Below are positions 8,903-16,897 of a DNA stretch of 64,000 nucleotides, piece by piece. The position numbers were made by a program, and so were the translations under genes. The DNA lies in the NCBI RefSeq assembly GCF_000383975.1, contig NZ_KB913017.1:3076265-3140264 (forward strand). Direction: 5' to 3'. The stretch comes from Natronorubrum tibetense GA33 (GTDB taxonomy: Archaea; Halobacteriota; Halobacteria; Halobacteriales; Natrialbaceae). The notes under the pieces are model-generated. The model ran no database searches. It worked only from the letters and a program-made list of their open reading frames with translations, and had not been told where the DNA came from. Every line of letters begins with the position of its first letter. Position 1 is the first letter of the stretch.

Positions 8903-9457
8903 ATGAACCGTCAACACGCCGTCTTTGTGGCTGGCGCTCTCGCGCTCTTCACCGCGGTCATTCATCTGGTGTTCGGCGTACTCGATCTGTACAACTGGCT
9001 CGTCAACGGGGATTCGCTCTCGATACTGCCGTTTGCCTTCGTCGCGCTCTCGCTGATCGTCTTCCTCCTGATATACACGTACTCCAAGGGGCTGCTCCGA
9101 GAAGCACAGGCGTACGCCGCGGGTGCGGCCGTCATGTTTCTCCCGATCGTCGGCTACGCCGACTGGCACGCGGCGGGAATCACCGAACCAGCCCTCGGTC
9201 TCGACGATGCCGGACTGGGGCACGAGCACAGTCACAACGGCGACGGTCACGACCACAGCCATGACGACGATCACGATCACAACGGAGACGACCACGATCA
9301 CAACGGAGACGACCACGGTCACAGCCACGACGACGAGGGCGGCGTCATCGAGGTCACGATCGACCACCTTCGAGACGATATGATAGGCCTGTCGACCAAA
9401 GTCGCCGAGTTCGTCGCCTTGGCGCTCTTTACTGCGCTCGCGATCACCGAACGGTAA
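8903..9457 (+). CDS. Membrane protein with histidine-rich metal-binding loop
   Basis: A 184-residue protein with three N-terminal hydrophobic segments (about residues 7-27, 43-60 and 70-90), then a hydrophilic loop of about 40 residues dominated by repeated DHDHNGDDHDHNGDD-type His/Asp units (about 109-148), and a final hydrophobic helix near the C-terminus. Such loops in ZIP and CDF transporters bind zinc, nickel or cobalt, but the scaffold here does not match those families. An AT-rich box at about 8876-8889 sits 15-27 bases before the ATG. The downstream gene also encodes a metal-dependent enzyme. A role in metal binding or sensing is inferred from composition only. Confidence 0.8.
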   Translation: MNRQHAVFVAGALALFTAVIHLVFGVLDLYNWLVNGDSLSILPFAFVALSLIVFLLIYTYSKGLLREAQAYAAGAAVMFLPIVGYADWHAAGITEPALGLDDAGLGHEHSHNGDGHDHSHDDDHDHNGDDHDHNGDDHGHSHDDEGGVIEVTIDHLRDDMIGLSTKVAEFVALALFTALAITER

Positions 9458-9615
9458 TTCGGGTCGAGATCACCGACTCGAGCGAGCCGACGACACCGAA
9501 ACTCGAGACGAGAACGGACCCTCACTCGCCCCCGTCTCGCACGGCGCGACCGACACGAGTCGATGACAGTCATCGAAAGAAACCTTTTCGGCGGTTGCGT
9601 CTCCAGTAGCGGTAG

Positions 9616-10101
9616 ATGAACAAGAAGGGACACGTTCTCAACGCCATTCTCTTGAGTCTCGGACTGGGCTACCTCCTCGAGCCGGCGGGCGACCTCGAGA
9701 CGTTCCGGACGATCGTTATGATTGGCGTCCCGGTAACGCTGGGGGCCCTCTTTCCGGATGTCGATACGGCCTTCGGCAAACACCGGAAAACGCTGCACAG
9801 TCTTCCGGTACTGGCCGGATTCATCGCCTTTCCGTACGTCTTCGGAAACCTCGAGTACGTCTGGATCGGCGTATTGACCCACTACGTACTCGACGTGGCG
9901 GGGAGCAAACGCGGCATCGCGCTCTTTTACCCCCTCTGGAAGAAGGAGTTCGGACTGCCTGTCGGCGTCGCGGTCAGCAGCAAACACGCCACTGCCGTGA
10001 CGGTCGTCATCACCGTCCTCGAACTGGTACTCGTCGCGATGGTTCTCTACGAGGTTCCTCAGTGGGGGCTCGAGCTAGGGCGGCAGGCGGTCGGAATCTA
10101 G
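9616..10101 (+). CDS. YdjM-like membrane-bound metal-dependent hydrolase
   Basis: A 161-residue, four-helix membrane protein. The family's presumed metal ligands are visible: His near the N-terminus (NKKGHVLNAI), the LFPDVDTAFGKHRKTLHSL motif in the first loop, and LTHYVLDVAGSKRG in the second half. This matches the YdjM/LexA-regulated, membrane-bound metal-dependent hydrolase family in order and size. In bacteria the family is SOS-linked, but its chemistry is not established. The gene follows the His-rich membrane protein by 158 bases on the same strand and could share a message with it, although the gap is long enough for a separate promoter. Confidence 0.85.
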   Translation: MNKKGHVLNAILLSLGLGYLLEPAGDLETFRTIVMIGVPVTLGALFPDVDTAFGKHRKTLHSLPVLAGFIAFPYVFGNLEYVWIGVLTHYVLDVAGSKRGIALFYPLWKKEFGLPVGVAVSSKHATAVTVVITVLELVLVAMVLYEVPQWGLELGRQAVGI

Positions 10102-10315
10102 CGCCTCCGTCGACACTGTGCGTCTCGGAGCCGGATGTTCTCAGTGACGCTATTCACGAGAGTTCGTGACTACTTGGGTCCCTACCCGTGTGGCGCCACC
10201 ACGTAGCGTACGGTAACCGTGTCGTCACAGTACGTAGCGTATGACCACCATGTCGCGTCGAACGATCGGTAACACGGCCATCGCTGTTGGAAGCTCCTGG
10301 CTGTTCTTCGGTCTT

Positions 10316-10396
10316 ATACGGTCTGCTGTAGCGATGTACCGGTGCAACCGCGACCGTCCTGCGGTTGTACCGGAACTGACGTACAGCGATCCGTAT
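10316..10396. repeat. 81-bp imperfect palindromic intergenic repeat, family A copy 1
   Basis: Outer arms atacggtctgctgta (10316-10330) and tacagcgatccgtat (10382-10396) are inverted copies with two mismatches. Inside, an inner stem around ccggtgcaaccgc (10339-10351) pairs with gcggttgtaccgg (10361-10373) with one mismatch around a short loop. A second copy with the same organisation lies at 29535-29616. The gene-free interval 10102-10508 contains this element and little else: an open frame at 10241-10441 overlaps it and is probably not a gene. Confidence 0.75.
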
Positions 10397-10508
10397 CATT
10401 CATATGGTGGATGTGATCCGCGGACGAAGGAGCTGTTATAGTCGGTACTCTCGGCGGTTGGATGTCCCAAAACGAGTAATTTCGAGCGTGAAAACGAAAA
10501 CCGCGGTG

Positions 10509-11510
10509 TCAGTTGTTTGGTGTCCACTCTTGGCAGGCGTCCATATCGTCCATCGCTTCGTCGTGGCGGCCACAGTACGGGACCATCCCCTCGGACGAAC
10601 GGACGTACTCGAAGTGGCCACAGTTCCCGCAGTACTGGTCCGTCGGTTCGTTCGGCGTGTCCGACTCCGAGCCGACGATTTCGGCGTCGCGGCCGTCACC
10701 GGCGTCGAGCGGCGAGGAGAGATCCGACGCCGCCGTCCCGCCGTCGCTGGTCGGGGTACCGGCGGTCGGCGCTCGAGGACGCGTCGAGCCACCGGAACGC
10801 CCGGTACTAGCGCTGGATCCGGTCGGCGACCGAGATTTCGATTCGGAGACGCTCGCAGATTCGTCGTACGATAGTTGTTTTCCGCCGGACTCGGGTTCGT
10901 TGGTCTGCGTTTCGACATCGCCGTCCGGCGTGCCGCCGAAGAAGCCGATGCCGCCGAAGCCGGTTGACTCGTTCGATTCGGTGACTTCGACGACGGTCTG
11001 GTTGTGCCGGGTGACGTTCATCTCGAGTGCACCGCCGGGATCGTTTCGGGTCTTGAAGTTGACGACGGCGGTGAACAGGCTCCAGAGGGCCGTAAACAGG
11101 CCGAGAAGGTAGATTGCGGAGACGCGGAGCGTGTGATCGTCGCCGTAGGATCGCCAGTCGTTGGGGTAGGCCCCCCAGAAGAGGACGACGCCGAGCAGAC
11201 ACAGGCTCACGCTGATCGCCGCGGCGGCCTGGATCCGGCGGCCCGCCGGGAGGACGATGAAGACGCCGACGAGTGCGGTCGGGACTCCGAGACCGGCAAG
11301 CACGCCGGCGAGGCGGACCGCCGCGAAGTGCTCGTCGATGTTTGGGGAGAGCGATGCGGCGAGCCCGCTCCAGAGGTCGGTCGTCGCCACGAGCACGGCC
11401 GCGACCGCCAGGATCGCGCCGACGAGGACGAGTGCCGTCCCCGCGTACAGACGCTGGGGGCTCGCCACCTCCCCCGCGCTCCCGTCGTAGGCCTCGGTCA
11501 GGCTTGTCAT
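10509..11510 (-). CDS. Four-helix membrane protein with C-terminal zinc ribbon, DUF7139-like
   Basis: A 333-residue protein. Four hydrophobic helices occupy about residues 20-160. A 110-residue Ser/Thr/Gly/Glu-rich low-complexity linker follows, and the last 45 residues form a zinc ribbon with CGNC, then C in VPYCGRH and a final C in DACQEWTP. The ATG at 11510 (MTSLTEAYDG) is preferred to an in-frame ATG nine codons upstream because it opens directly into the conserved-looking region. It resembles haloarchaeal proteins annotated DUF7139, a recollection rather than a search. No enzymatic motifs are visible. The membrane domain plus cytosolic zinc ribbon suggests an adaptor or sensor, but the function is unknown. 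Confidence 0.78.
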   Translation of the reverse strand: MTSLTEAYDGSAGEVASPQRLYAGTALVLVGAILAVAAVLVATTDLWSGLAASLSPNIDEHFAAVRLAGVLAGLGVPTALVGVFIVLPAGRRIQAAAAISVSLCLLGVVLFWGAYPNDWRSYGDDHTLRVSAIYLLGLFTALWSLFTAVVNFKTRNDPGGALEMNVTRHNQTVVEVTESNESTGFGGIGFFGGTPDGDVETQTNEPESGGKQLSYDESASVSESKSRSPTGSSASTGRSGGSTRPRAPTAGTPTSDGGTAASDLSSPLDAGDGRDAEIVGSESDTPNEPTDQYCGNCGHFEYVRSSEGMVPYCGRHDEAMDDMDACQEWTPNN

Positions 11511-11709
11511 GCACGGGTGTTCGGACTCCCACCACAAAACGATACGTCAGACACACGTCGTGCGAAAGAGCGGTCACGCCACGCCGAACTGACGGGGACA
11601 CCCACCGTTGTCGGGCCGATCGACCGGCGAATCGAACCCGAACCAACGACGCCGGAACCGCCCCTCGGGAAACGAAAGCTTGAATCGATGCGCTCGCAAA
11701 ACCCCGTTC

Positions 11710-11994
11710 ATGAGCGACGAGGACGACGAGGAGCCAGCCGTGATACTCGGAGCATCGACCCCCGTCGAGGGCGCCCCCCTCGCCCGCGTCACGTCCCGTC
11801 TGGTCTGGCCCAAAGAGAAGAGCGAGATCGATCGACTCGAGGGCGATAGCGTCGTCCGGACGCCCGACGGGCCACAGGAGCTGTCGACTATCCTCGAGGA
11901 CATCGACGAGACGTACTTCCAGCGCCACCAGGAGTTCGAAAATCACGTTCGAGCAGTTATCGGCACCGGACCGATCCCGACGGCGGACGAGTAA
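11710..11994 (+). CDS. Small haloarchaeal protein, DUF5789-like
   Basis: A 94-residue acidic protein with no membrane segment. The pattern ASTPVEGAPLARVTSRLVWP, then TPDGPQELSTILEDI and ETYFQRHQEF, ending in VIGTGPIPT, matches the small haloarchaeal DUF5789 family as I recall it. The ATG at 11710 (MSDEDDEEP) is used; the frame is open upstream to 11608 but encodes an Arg/Asn-rich, non-haloarchaeal stretch. It is followed after six bases by the CPBP protease-like gene, so the two are probably co-transcribed. The function is unknown. Confidence 0.8.
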   Translation: MSDEDDEEPAVILGASTPVEGAPLARVTSRLVWPKEKSEIDRLEGDSVVRTPDGPQELSTILEDIDETYFQRHQEFENHVRAVIGTGPIPTADE

Positions 11995-12000
11995 CTAGCC

Positions 12001-12699
12001 GTGGCGACCGAGGGTGCCCGGAGCGGCGGTCGGTGGCTTCGCGACCAGTTCGATCGACTCTCGTGGTTCCAGAAGTCGCTGCTGACCGGTGCGATCCTGA
12101 CGATTCTCTGGATGCAGTACGTTCCTGGCGACCTCGAGCGACGGGTCTGGGTCGACGGACTCCTGCTGATCGGTGGCCCGCTCGCCCTCGGTCTCACACA
12201 CGGGAACCACATCGGTTGGAACATCAACCGCGTCGCCGTTCGCAACGCGGTGCTACTCTCGCTGTTTGTTCTTCCCTTCTATCTGGTCGGCTCGACACTG
12301 CCGACGATCCGAGAGTTCTATCCGATGTGGGAGACCTCGGCCGCGCTGGGAGAGTTCGTGCCGCACGCAGTCCAGCTATTCATCCTTGCGCTGGCCGCTG
12401 AGACGTACTATCGTGGTCTGCTCTGTGTTGGCGTCAGGGAGATCGGGTTCAAGGCAGTTCTCATCAGCCCCGTCGTCTACATGATCCACCACGCCGGGAA
12501 ACCGCCGATCGAATTCCTGCTGTCGGGTCCGACCGACATCCTCTTCGGCGCGGTGGATTACCAGTCCAACTCCATCCTCCCCTCCGTCATCGCTCACGGT
12601 GCGGGCCTCGTCTTACTCGACTGGCTCGTAGTCCACGACCCGCTGTTCGATCCCACGTCGGTGTTGGAGCACCTCGAGTGGCTGCCGGTTCCGTTGTGA
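12001..12699 (+). CDS. CPBP (CAAX/bacteriocin-processing) family membrane protease homologue
   Basis: A 232-residue protein with about seven hydrophobic helices. The three CPBP/Abi motifs are present with changes: AETYYRG where EExxxRG is usual (the first Glu is Ala), VYMIHHAGKP for the FxxxH motif, and SVIAHGAGLVLLD for the last His motif. The likely start is GTG at 12001, six bases after the preceding stop; no ATG is available before the first helix. It sits in a probable two-gene unit with the DUF5789-like gene. The family includes intramembrane glutamic proteases; loss of one Glu leaves activity uncertain. Confidence 0.82.
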   Translation: MATEGARSGGRWLRDQFDRLSWFQKSLLTGAILTILWMQYVPGDLERRVWVDGLLLIGGPLALGLTHGNHIGWNINRVAVRNAVLLSLFVLPFYLVGSTLPTIREFYPMWETSAALGEFVPHAVQLFILALAAETYYRGLLCVGVREIGFKAVLISPVVYMIHHAGKPPIEFLLSGPTDILFGAVDYQSNSILPSVIAHGAGLVLLDWLVVHDPLFDPTSVLEHLEWLPVPL

Positions 12700-12755
12700 C
12701 TCGAGTTCGAAAAACGAAGAAATCCATCGCGACCGGGACGGTCACGGCTCGATCG

Positions 12756-12807
12756 GCGACCGACTGTGTATCGGCCGATTAGCGACCGACCGTGTATCGG
12801 TCGATCA
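12756..12807. repeat. Tandem duplication, 2 x 26 bp
   Basis: Two adjacent 26-bp units, each starting GCGACCGAC and containing GTGTATCGG, lie at 12756-12781 and 12782-12807, with four base differences between them and a five-base start of a third. They sit in the space between two convergent genes and just reach the stop codon of the PGF-CTERM protein gene. Replication slippage is the simplest origin. Confidence 0.85.
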
Positions 12808-13506
12808 GCGACGATTCGCGGCGAGCAAGGCGACGGTGAGACCGACGGCGACGAGTGCAACACTCCCGGTGAATCCGGGAGTTCCATCGCTCGCGTCGTC
12901 GCTCGCCGTCGTCGCTTCCGAAACCGTCAGCTCGAATCCGTCGAGATCGGTTTCGGCGTCCCACGCCGCTCGAGTCTCGTCTTGCGTCGTCGGTTCCGGT
13001 GTCGACGATTCGATCGTCGCCTCAGTTGGTGCGGTCACGACGAGTGATCGATCGGCGTCGAACCCGCTTGCGAACGGTTCCGTGACAACGAGCGTGTCGT
13101 CTTCGACGGCCGCCAGTCCCTCCCAGGTTACGGAGAGCGTCACGATTCCGCGGTCGTCGGAGACGGAAACGTCGGCCGATTCGGCAGACACCGTCATCTC
13201 ACGCTCGACGTTGGCTTCCGCGTTCGTCGCAACTGAATCGAACCGATCAGCGGCCCGGTCCAGTAATTTTTCCTGTGCTGATTCGTCCTCGCGAAGCGTC
13301 TCGAACGCATCACGCTCGTCCGGATCAGTGAGGTCGTAACTCGAAACCAACGATACGGTGGCATCTCCGTCTGCCTCGAGGTCGACGTGAACCGCCGATT
13401 CCTCGACGGACTCACTGCTGTTCGGACTCGATGCTGCGACTGGCAGTGCGAACGCGCTCACGAGGAGCAACGAAATGACGCCCACGGTAGCGAGTTCGCG
13501 CTGCAT
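12805..13506 (-). CDS. Surface protein with PGF-CTERM anchor, DUF7345-like ectodomain
   Basis: A 233-residue exported protein. Residues 1-25 are a Sec-type signal peptide ending near PVAASS. A soluble domain of about 150 residues follows, including the pattern VTWEGLAAVEDDTLVV. The last 30 residues are an acidic/Thr-rich spacer, the PGF motif in DGTPGFTGS, a hydrophobic helix and RR, which is the archaeosortase-processed PGF-CTERM sorting signal. The ectodomain resembles that of the membrane-anchored regulator at 14558-15649 (compare TFTWHGFAAADGDELH). Only two bases separate it from the upstream gene at 13509-14291, so they are co-transcribed. The ligand is unknown. Confidence 0.83.
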   Translation of the reverse strand: MQRELATVGVISLLLVSAFALPVAASSPNSSESVEESAVHVDLEADGDATVSLVSSYDLTDPDERDAFETLREDESAQEKLLDRAADRFDSVATNAEANVEREMTVSAESADVSVSDDRGIVTLSVTWEGLAAVEDDTLVVTEPFASGFDADRSLVVTAPTEATIESSTPEPTTQDETRAAWDAETDLDGFELTVSEATTASDDASDGTPGFTGSVALVAVGLTVALLAANRR

Positions 13507-13508
13507 CG

Positions 13509-14291
13509 TTACTCGCCACCACTGTGGCGGTCGGTTTCTTCGTGCTCAGTTTCGTTCGTCGTTTCCGCGTCGTCGCTATCGGATTCCGTCTCGTCCGTTG
13601 ACTCCGCGTCATCGTCGGCCGATTCGGTATCACCGTCACGATCAGCGGCGGCATCGTTGCTCTGATCCGTTCCTGGGGTGTCTATCGGGGCCCCTGGCTC
13701 GCGGTCCGCAACGGGTGACTGACCGACGCTGTCACCGGCAATCGACTGTGCGATTGCAGCGACATCGCCACCACTGAGTTCTGCCGCGTTATTTTGCAGT
13801 TCTTCGATCGCGCTCACGTCGATCCCCCGATCCTCGAGGACCGATCCGTTCAGTTCGCCTGCGGTTGCGTTCGCATCCCCTGCGAGGCGTTCGACGGTCG
13901 CCGTTTCAGCGGCGATCGTCGCTACTTCGGCCCGGTACTGCCCCTCGGTGATTTCACCGGAGTCGCGGGCGTCCTCGAGTTCCTCGAGTCGCTGTTCGTG
14001 TGCTGCGAACCGATCCTCGGCGTCAGCGAACTGCTTCTCGACGACGTCCGCTCGCTCGTCGTCGGATTGGGCGTTCGCGAGTTCGATGCCGTAGGTTCGC
14101 TCCGTGAGTTCACCCTGTATCTCCGCCTCCTGGACGCCGACCGCACCGGAGAGCTGTTCGCCGGGCGCAACCGATTCCGTTTCGTCTGTCTGTTCGTCTC
14201 CGTCCGCGAGGGCACCCGCTGCGCCGAGTGGCATCGCTGCCAGCGCGACGACGAGTGCGATCGCCAGTACGATCGTCGGTAGTCGGTTCAT
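13509..14291 (-). CDS. Exported coiled-coil protein, DUF7096-like
   Basis: A 260-residue protein with a Sec signal peptide (residues 1-28, ending near GALAD), a helical and probably coiled-coil middle (about 60-140, with EKQFADAEDRFAAHEQRLEELEDAR-like heptads), and a C-terminal tail of about 70 residues almost entirely Asp, Glu, Ser and Thr. There is no C-terminal membrane anchor, so it is either secreted or held by its partners. Haloarchaeal proteins of this plan are annotated DUF7096 as I recall. It is translated two bases upstream of the PGF-CTERM gene, implying joint expression. The function is unknown. Confidence 0.8.
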   Translation of the reverse strand: MNRLPTIVLAIALVVALAAMPLGAAGALADGDEQTDETESVAPGEQLSGAVGVQEAEIQGELTERTYGIELANAQSDDERADVVEKQFADAEDRFAAHEQRLEELEDARDSGEITEGQYRAEVATIAAETATVERLAGDANATAGELNGSVLEDRGIDVSAIEELQNNAAELSGGDVAAIAQSIAGDSVGQSPVADREPGAPIDTPGTDQSNDAAADRDGDTESADDDAESTDETESDSDDAETTNETEHEETDRHSGGE

Positions 14292-14557
14292 GACAGCCCA
14301 TCCTACGGACTAACCGGTGATATACGTCCGAGTTGATTACTCCGGTTCAACGACCGTTTCCGACGTTTTCTCCCATTTTCGATCCGTTGCAGTCCGTCGG
14401 TTTTACCGAAATTGGTACTCGAGAACAGTGACAGCGTTCCGCTGCGAGCGTATCCCGCCGAGACGATCAGTGGGCGTTCGATCGTGCCTCTCGAAGCGTC
14501 GCCGGCCAACCCCCACCCGAGGAGTCGGGGTTTGCATAGCGTCGTCCCACTACACGG

Positions 14558-15649
14558 TCACCCCTTCTGTACCGGGTCACGCGTCGTATCGGAGGCCTCG
14601 TCGTCCGTCGGAAGCGACAGCACGTTCTCGCGTCCGAGACGGAACGACTCCAGTTCTCCTTCCTCCCGGAGGGCGCTTACGACCTTGCTCGTCTTCGCGT
14701 CGGTCCACTCCAGTTCCTCGACGACGGTCTGCTGTTTCATCCGCCCGCCGTACTCCTCGAGCAGGCGGAGAACCTGTTCTTCGTTGCTAAGCAGGTCGTC
14801 CCGCGGATCGGGTGTGGCGTCGGTCCCCGCGGCTACCGTCCGGGAATCGGCGTCGCTCGCCGCCGCAGCGGACGGTGACGTGGGGGCGTCTGCGGGTTCG
14901 CTCGCGGTGGACGAACGAGTTCGGTACCACCAGATCCCGCCGGCTCCCATGGCGACGACGACCGCGGCCGCACCGATGGCTATCGTTCCGAGGCCGAGTC
15001 CACCAGAGGAGACGACGACGCGGGGCTCCCCGGAGACGAAGTCGGTCTCGCTTCCGTGCCAGATGACGGTTCGGTCACGCTCCTCGTCGGGCCCGGGGTC
15101 GACCGAGACGAGGTCGTACGCATCGGGCCAACTAATCGACAGCCGCGTTTCGTCGTCGAGATACAGCCCCTCGATCGCGTCGCCGGCGTGGAGTTCGTCG
15201 CCGTCGGCCGCGGCGAAGCCGTGCCACGTGAACGTGTATCTGACGACTCCGTACTCGGCACCTAACGACTGACGAGCGGTGTCGACGGTGAACTCCTCGG
15301 CCGACATCTCCCGATCCGTTGCGCTGACCGCCGTCGCCACGGTGTCGTCGACTCGATCCGCGAACTGGTCCGTGTACGCGTCCGGATCCTCATCGATATC
15401 GTCCCTGATGGATTCGAAGGCCTCGGTGCTCTCGTCATCGTCGAGACGAACCCAGAACTCGACGGACCACTCGGCGCTGCCGTCTTCCCCCAGCGAAATA
15501 TCGAGTCGCGTCTCGTCGGCGTCGATCTCTTCCGGTTCTCCCGCGACGGAGGCCGACTCCGAGCTACTCGGTTGGGCAGCCGCCATCGGCACGGCAGCGA
15601 TGGTCCCGAAACCAACGAGGAGGACCACCAGCGCGACGCGGAGATTCAT
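14558..15649 (-). CDS. Membrane-anchored winged-helix transcription regulator with exported sensor domain
   Basis: A 363-residue protein. In order: a signal peptide (1-26), an exported domain of about 190 residues, a membrane helix (IAIGAAAVVVAMGAGGIWWY, about 222-242), a Ser/Ala/Asp linker, and a C-terminal winged helix (about 285-350) with LLSNEEQVLRLLEEYGG, KQQTVVEELEWTDAKTSKVV and a wing ending in VLSLP. The C-terminal part matches the MarR-like DUF7343 type and the outside part the DUF7345 type, as I recall. This is a one-component design with the sensor outside and the DNA-binding domain inside, without a kinase. The neighbouring PGF-CTERM protein carries a related ectodomain. Confidence 0.88.
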   Translation of the reverse strand: MNLRVALVVLLVGFGTIAAVPMAAAQPSSSESASVAGEPEEIDADETRLDISLGEDGSAEWSVEFWVRLDDDESTEAFESIRDDIDEDPDAYTDQFADRVDDTVATAVSATDREMSAEEFTVDTARQSLGAEYGVVRYTFTWHGFAAADGDELHAGDAIEGLYLDDETRLSISWPDAYDLVSVDPGPDEERDRTVIWHGSETDFVSGEPRVVVSSGGLGLGTIAIGAAAVVVAMGAGGIWWYRTRSSTASEPADAPTSPSAAAASDADSRTVAAGTDATPDPRDDLLSNEEQVLRLLEEYGGRMKQQTVVEELEWTDAKTSKVVSALREEGELESFRLGRENVLSLPTDDEASDTTRDPVQKG

Positions 15650-15761
15650 ACGCCACCGTGCTACCAGCGGTGCTTAAAATAATCGGTCCTCGCTAATTCT
15701 TGTCAAAACGGTAGTCAACGTGTTAGATGTTTCAACTCTCGGTACCCGAATCCACGACGAT

Positions 15762-16022
15762 TTACGCACCGGATGGTGGAGCATCGCCGGCAGCCGGGAC
15801 GATACGTTGGATGGCCTCACCGAGTGCGGAGAGGACGCCGCTAACGAAGTCGCTAATCGACTGAAGCAGATCCGTCACGAAATCGGGAACCGGGTCGGGC
15901 AAGTCGACCGGCGGCCCCTCTCCCTGAGCTGTCGTCTCATTAGTTGGCTGTGCCGTCGCTGCAGCCGTCCCCCCGACGAGGACGACGAGAGCGATCGTGA
16001 CCACGAGTAGGTATCGGTTCAT
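15762..16022 (-). CDS. Small exported protein
   Basis: An 86-residue protein with a clear signal peptide (MNRYLLVVTIALVVLVGG, cleavage likely after ATAQ at 22-25) and a mature part of about 60 residues rich in Pro, Asp and small hydrophobics, with an amphipathic helix in the second half. It lies 112 bases upstream of the membrane-anchored regulator on the same strand and is followed by three more exported or membrane proteins, so it may belong to the same surface module. No family is recognised. Its signal peptide resembles that of the protein at 13509-14291. Confidence 0.65.
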   Translation of the reverse strand: MNRYLLVVTIALVVLVGGTAAATAQPTNETTAQGEGPPVDLPDPVPDFVTDLLQSISDFVSGVLSALGEAIQRIVPAAGDAPPSGA

Positions 16023-16261
16023 TACACCGGTTCAGAGGACCTTCATCGATATTAACCGGTCAGCTCGTTGCCTCGGTTTGCACCGATTCTTCGACGATTT
16101 GTTTCCCGTTTTCCCCCAGTTTCCTCGGGATATCTCGGTCGAGGCCCGTCACCGAGTGAGACTCCACAAACCGCGTTCCGGTTCCCGCTCATGGACACGA
16201 TCCGCCGACTGCCAGCCGCGTTCGACCACACGTATTTGAGCCACGACGGCGAAGAGCGAGT

Positions 16262-16726
16262 ATGTCACTGCCAATCGACCCCGCGACGCTCGACCCGGAG
16301 GATTTCGGCGAGAAACAGGCCATCCTCGAGATGGACCACGAGGACGCCATCGAACACGTCCGCGAGGTCTGTGAAGACGTCGGCTTCGGCATTCCCGTCG
16401 AGTTTTCGCCGTCGGAACTGTTGAACGAGAAGGTCGATGCCGACAGAGATCCCTACTACGTCCTCGGGGCCTGCAATCCCAATATCGCCGATCAAGCGCT
16501 CGACGAGACGATGAAGATCGGCGGCCTCTTTCCCTGTAACATGATCGTCTGGCAGGAAGAGCCGGGACGCCAGCGAGTCTACCATCTCTCGATTATGAAG
16601 GTCGCCCGACTGCTCGGCACGGCGCCGGACAACGAGGCGTGGGACGACATCATCGATACTACCGGCGAGCTCACAGAGGAAGCATTCGAGCGGTTCGACT
16701 CGGTCGACACCGACATCACCGACTGA
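16262..16726 (+). CDS. DUF302 family protein
   Basis: A 154-residue cytosolic protein of the DUF302 family, known structurally as a small alpha/beta fold but not by function. The family signature is visible as HEDAIEHVREVCEDVGFGIPVEF followed by YYVLGACNPNIADQALDE and the central GGLFPCNMIVWQE. The Cys residues in GACNP and FPCN are those usually conserved. The ATG at 16262 follows a short space with no alternative start. It stands alone; DUF302 proteins often accompany sulfur or metal genes, but none is adjacent here. Confidence 0.9.
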   Translation: MSLPIDPATLDPEDFGEKQAILEMDHEDAIEHVREVCEDVGFGIPVEFSPSELLNEKVDADRDPYYVLGACNPNIADQALDETMKIGGLFPCNMIVWQEEPGRQRVYHLSIMKVARLLGTAPDNEAWDDIIDTTGELTEEAFERFDSVDTDITD

Positions 16727-16897
16727 CGCCCCGAGCGGCTGTCGGCTCGGACCACGACCGCGTTGGCGCTTGTTCTCTCTCTACACTGGCACTCGTCTAT
16801 TCTCCGCGCTGACTCGCTCGAGCCATCGCATTCGGCTCTCGAGATCGTTTGCATCCCAAATGTCAATCTTTACGTATTGTTCGCCACACGTGACTGT

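Noticed and set aside
10241-10441. 66-codon open frame with a hydrophobic patch
   Set aside because: Its second half is the palindromic repeat itself and there is no promoter-like box at a good distance. It could be a repeat-truncated small gene, but the evidence is too thin.
14507-14534. Short inverted pair aacccc/ggggtt between two minus-strand genes as an insertion-sequence end or terminator
   Set aside because: Stems of six bases with no T-run and no partner end in the window are not enough to call either.
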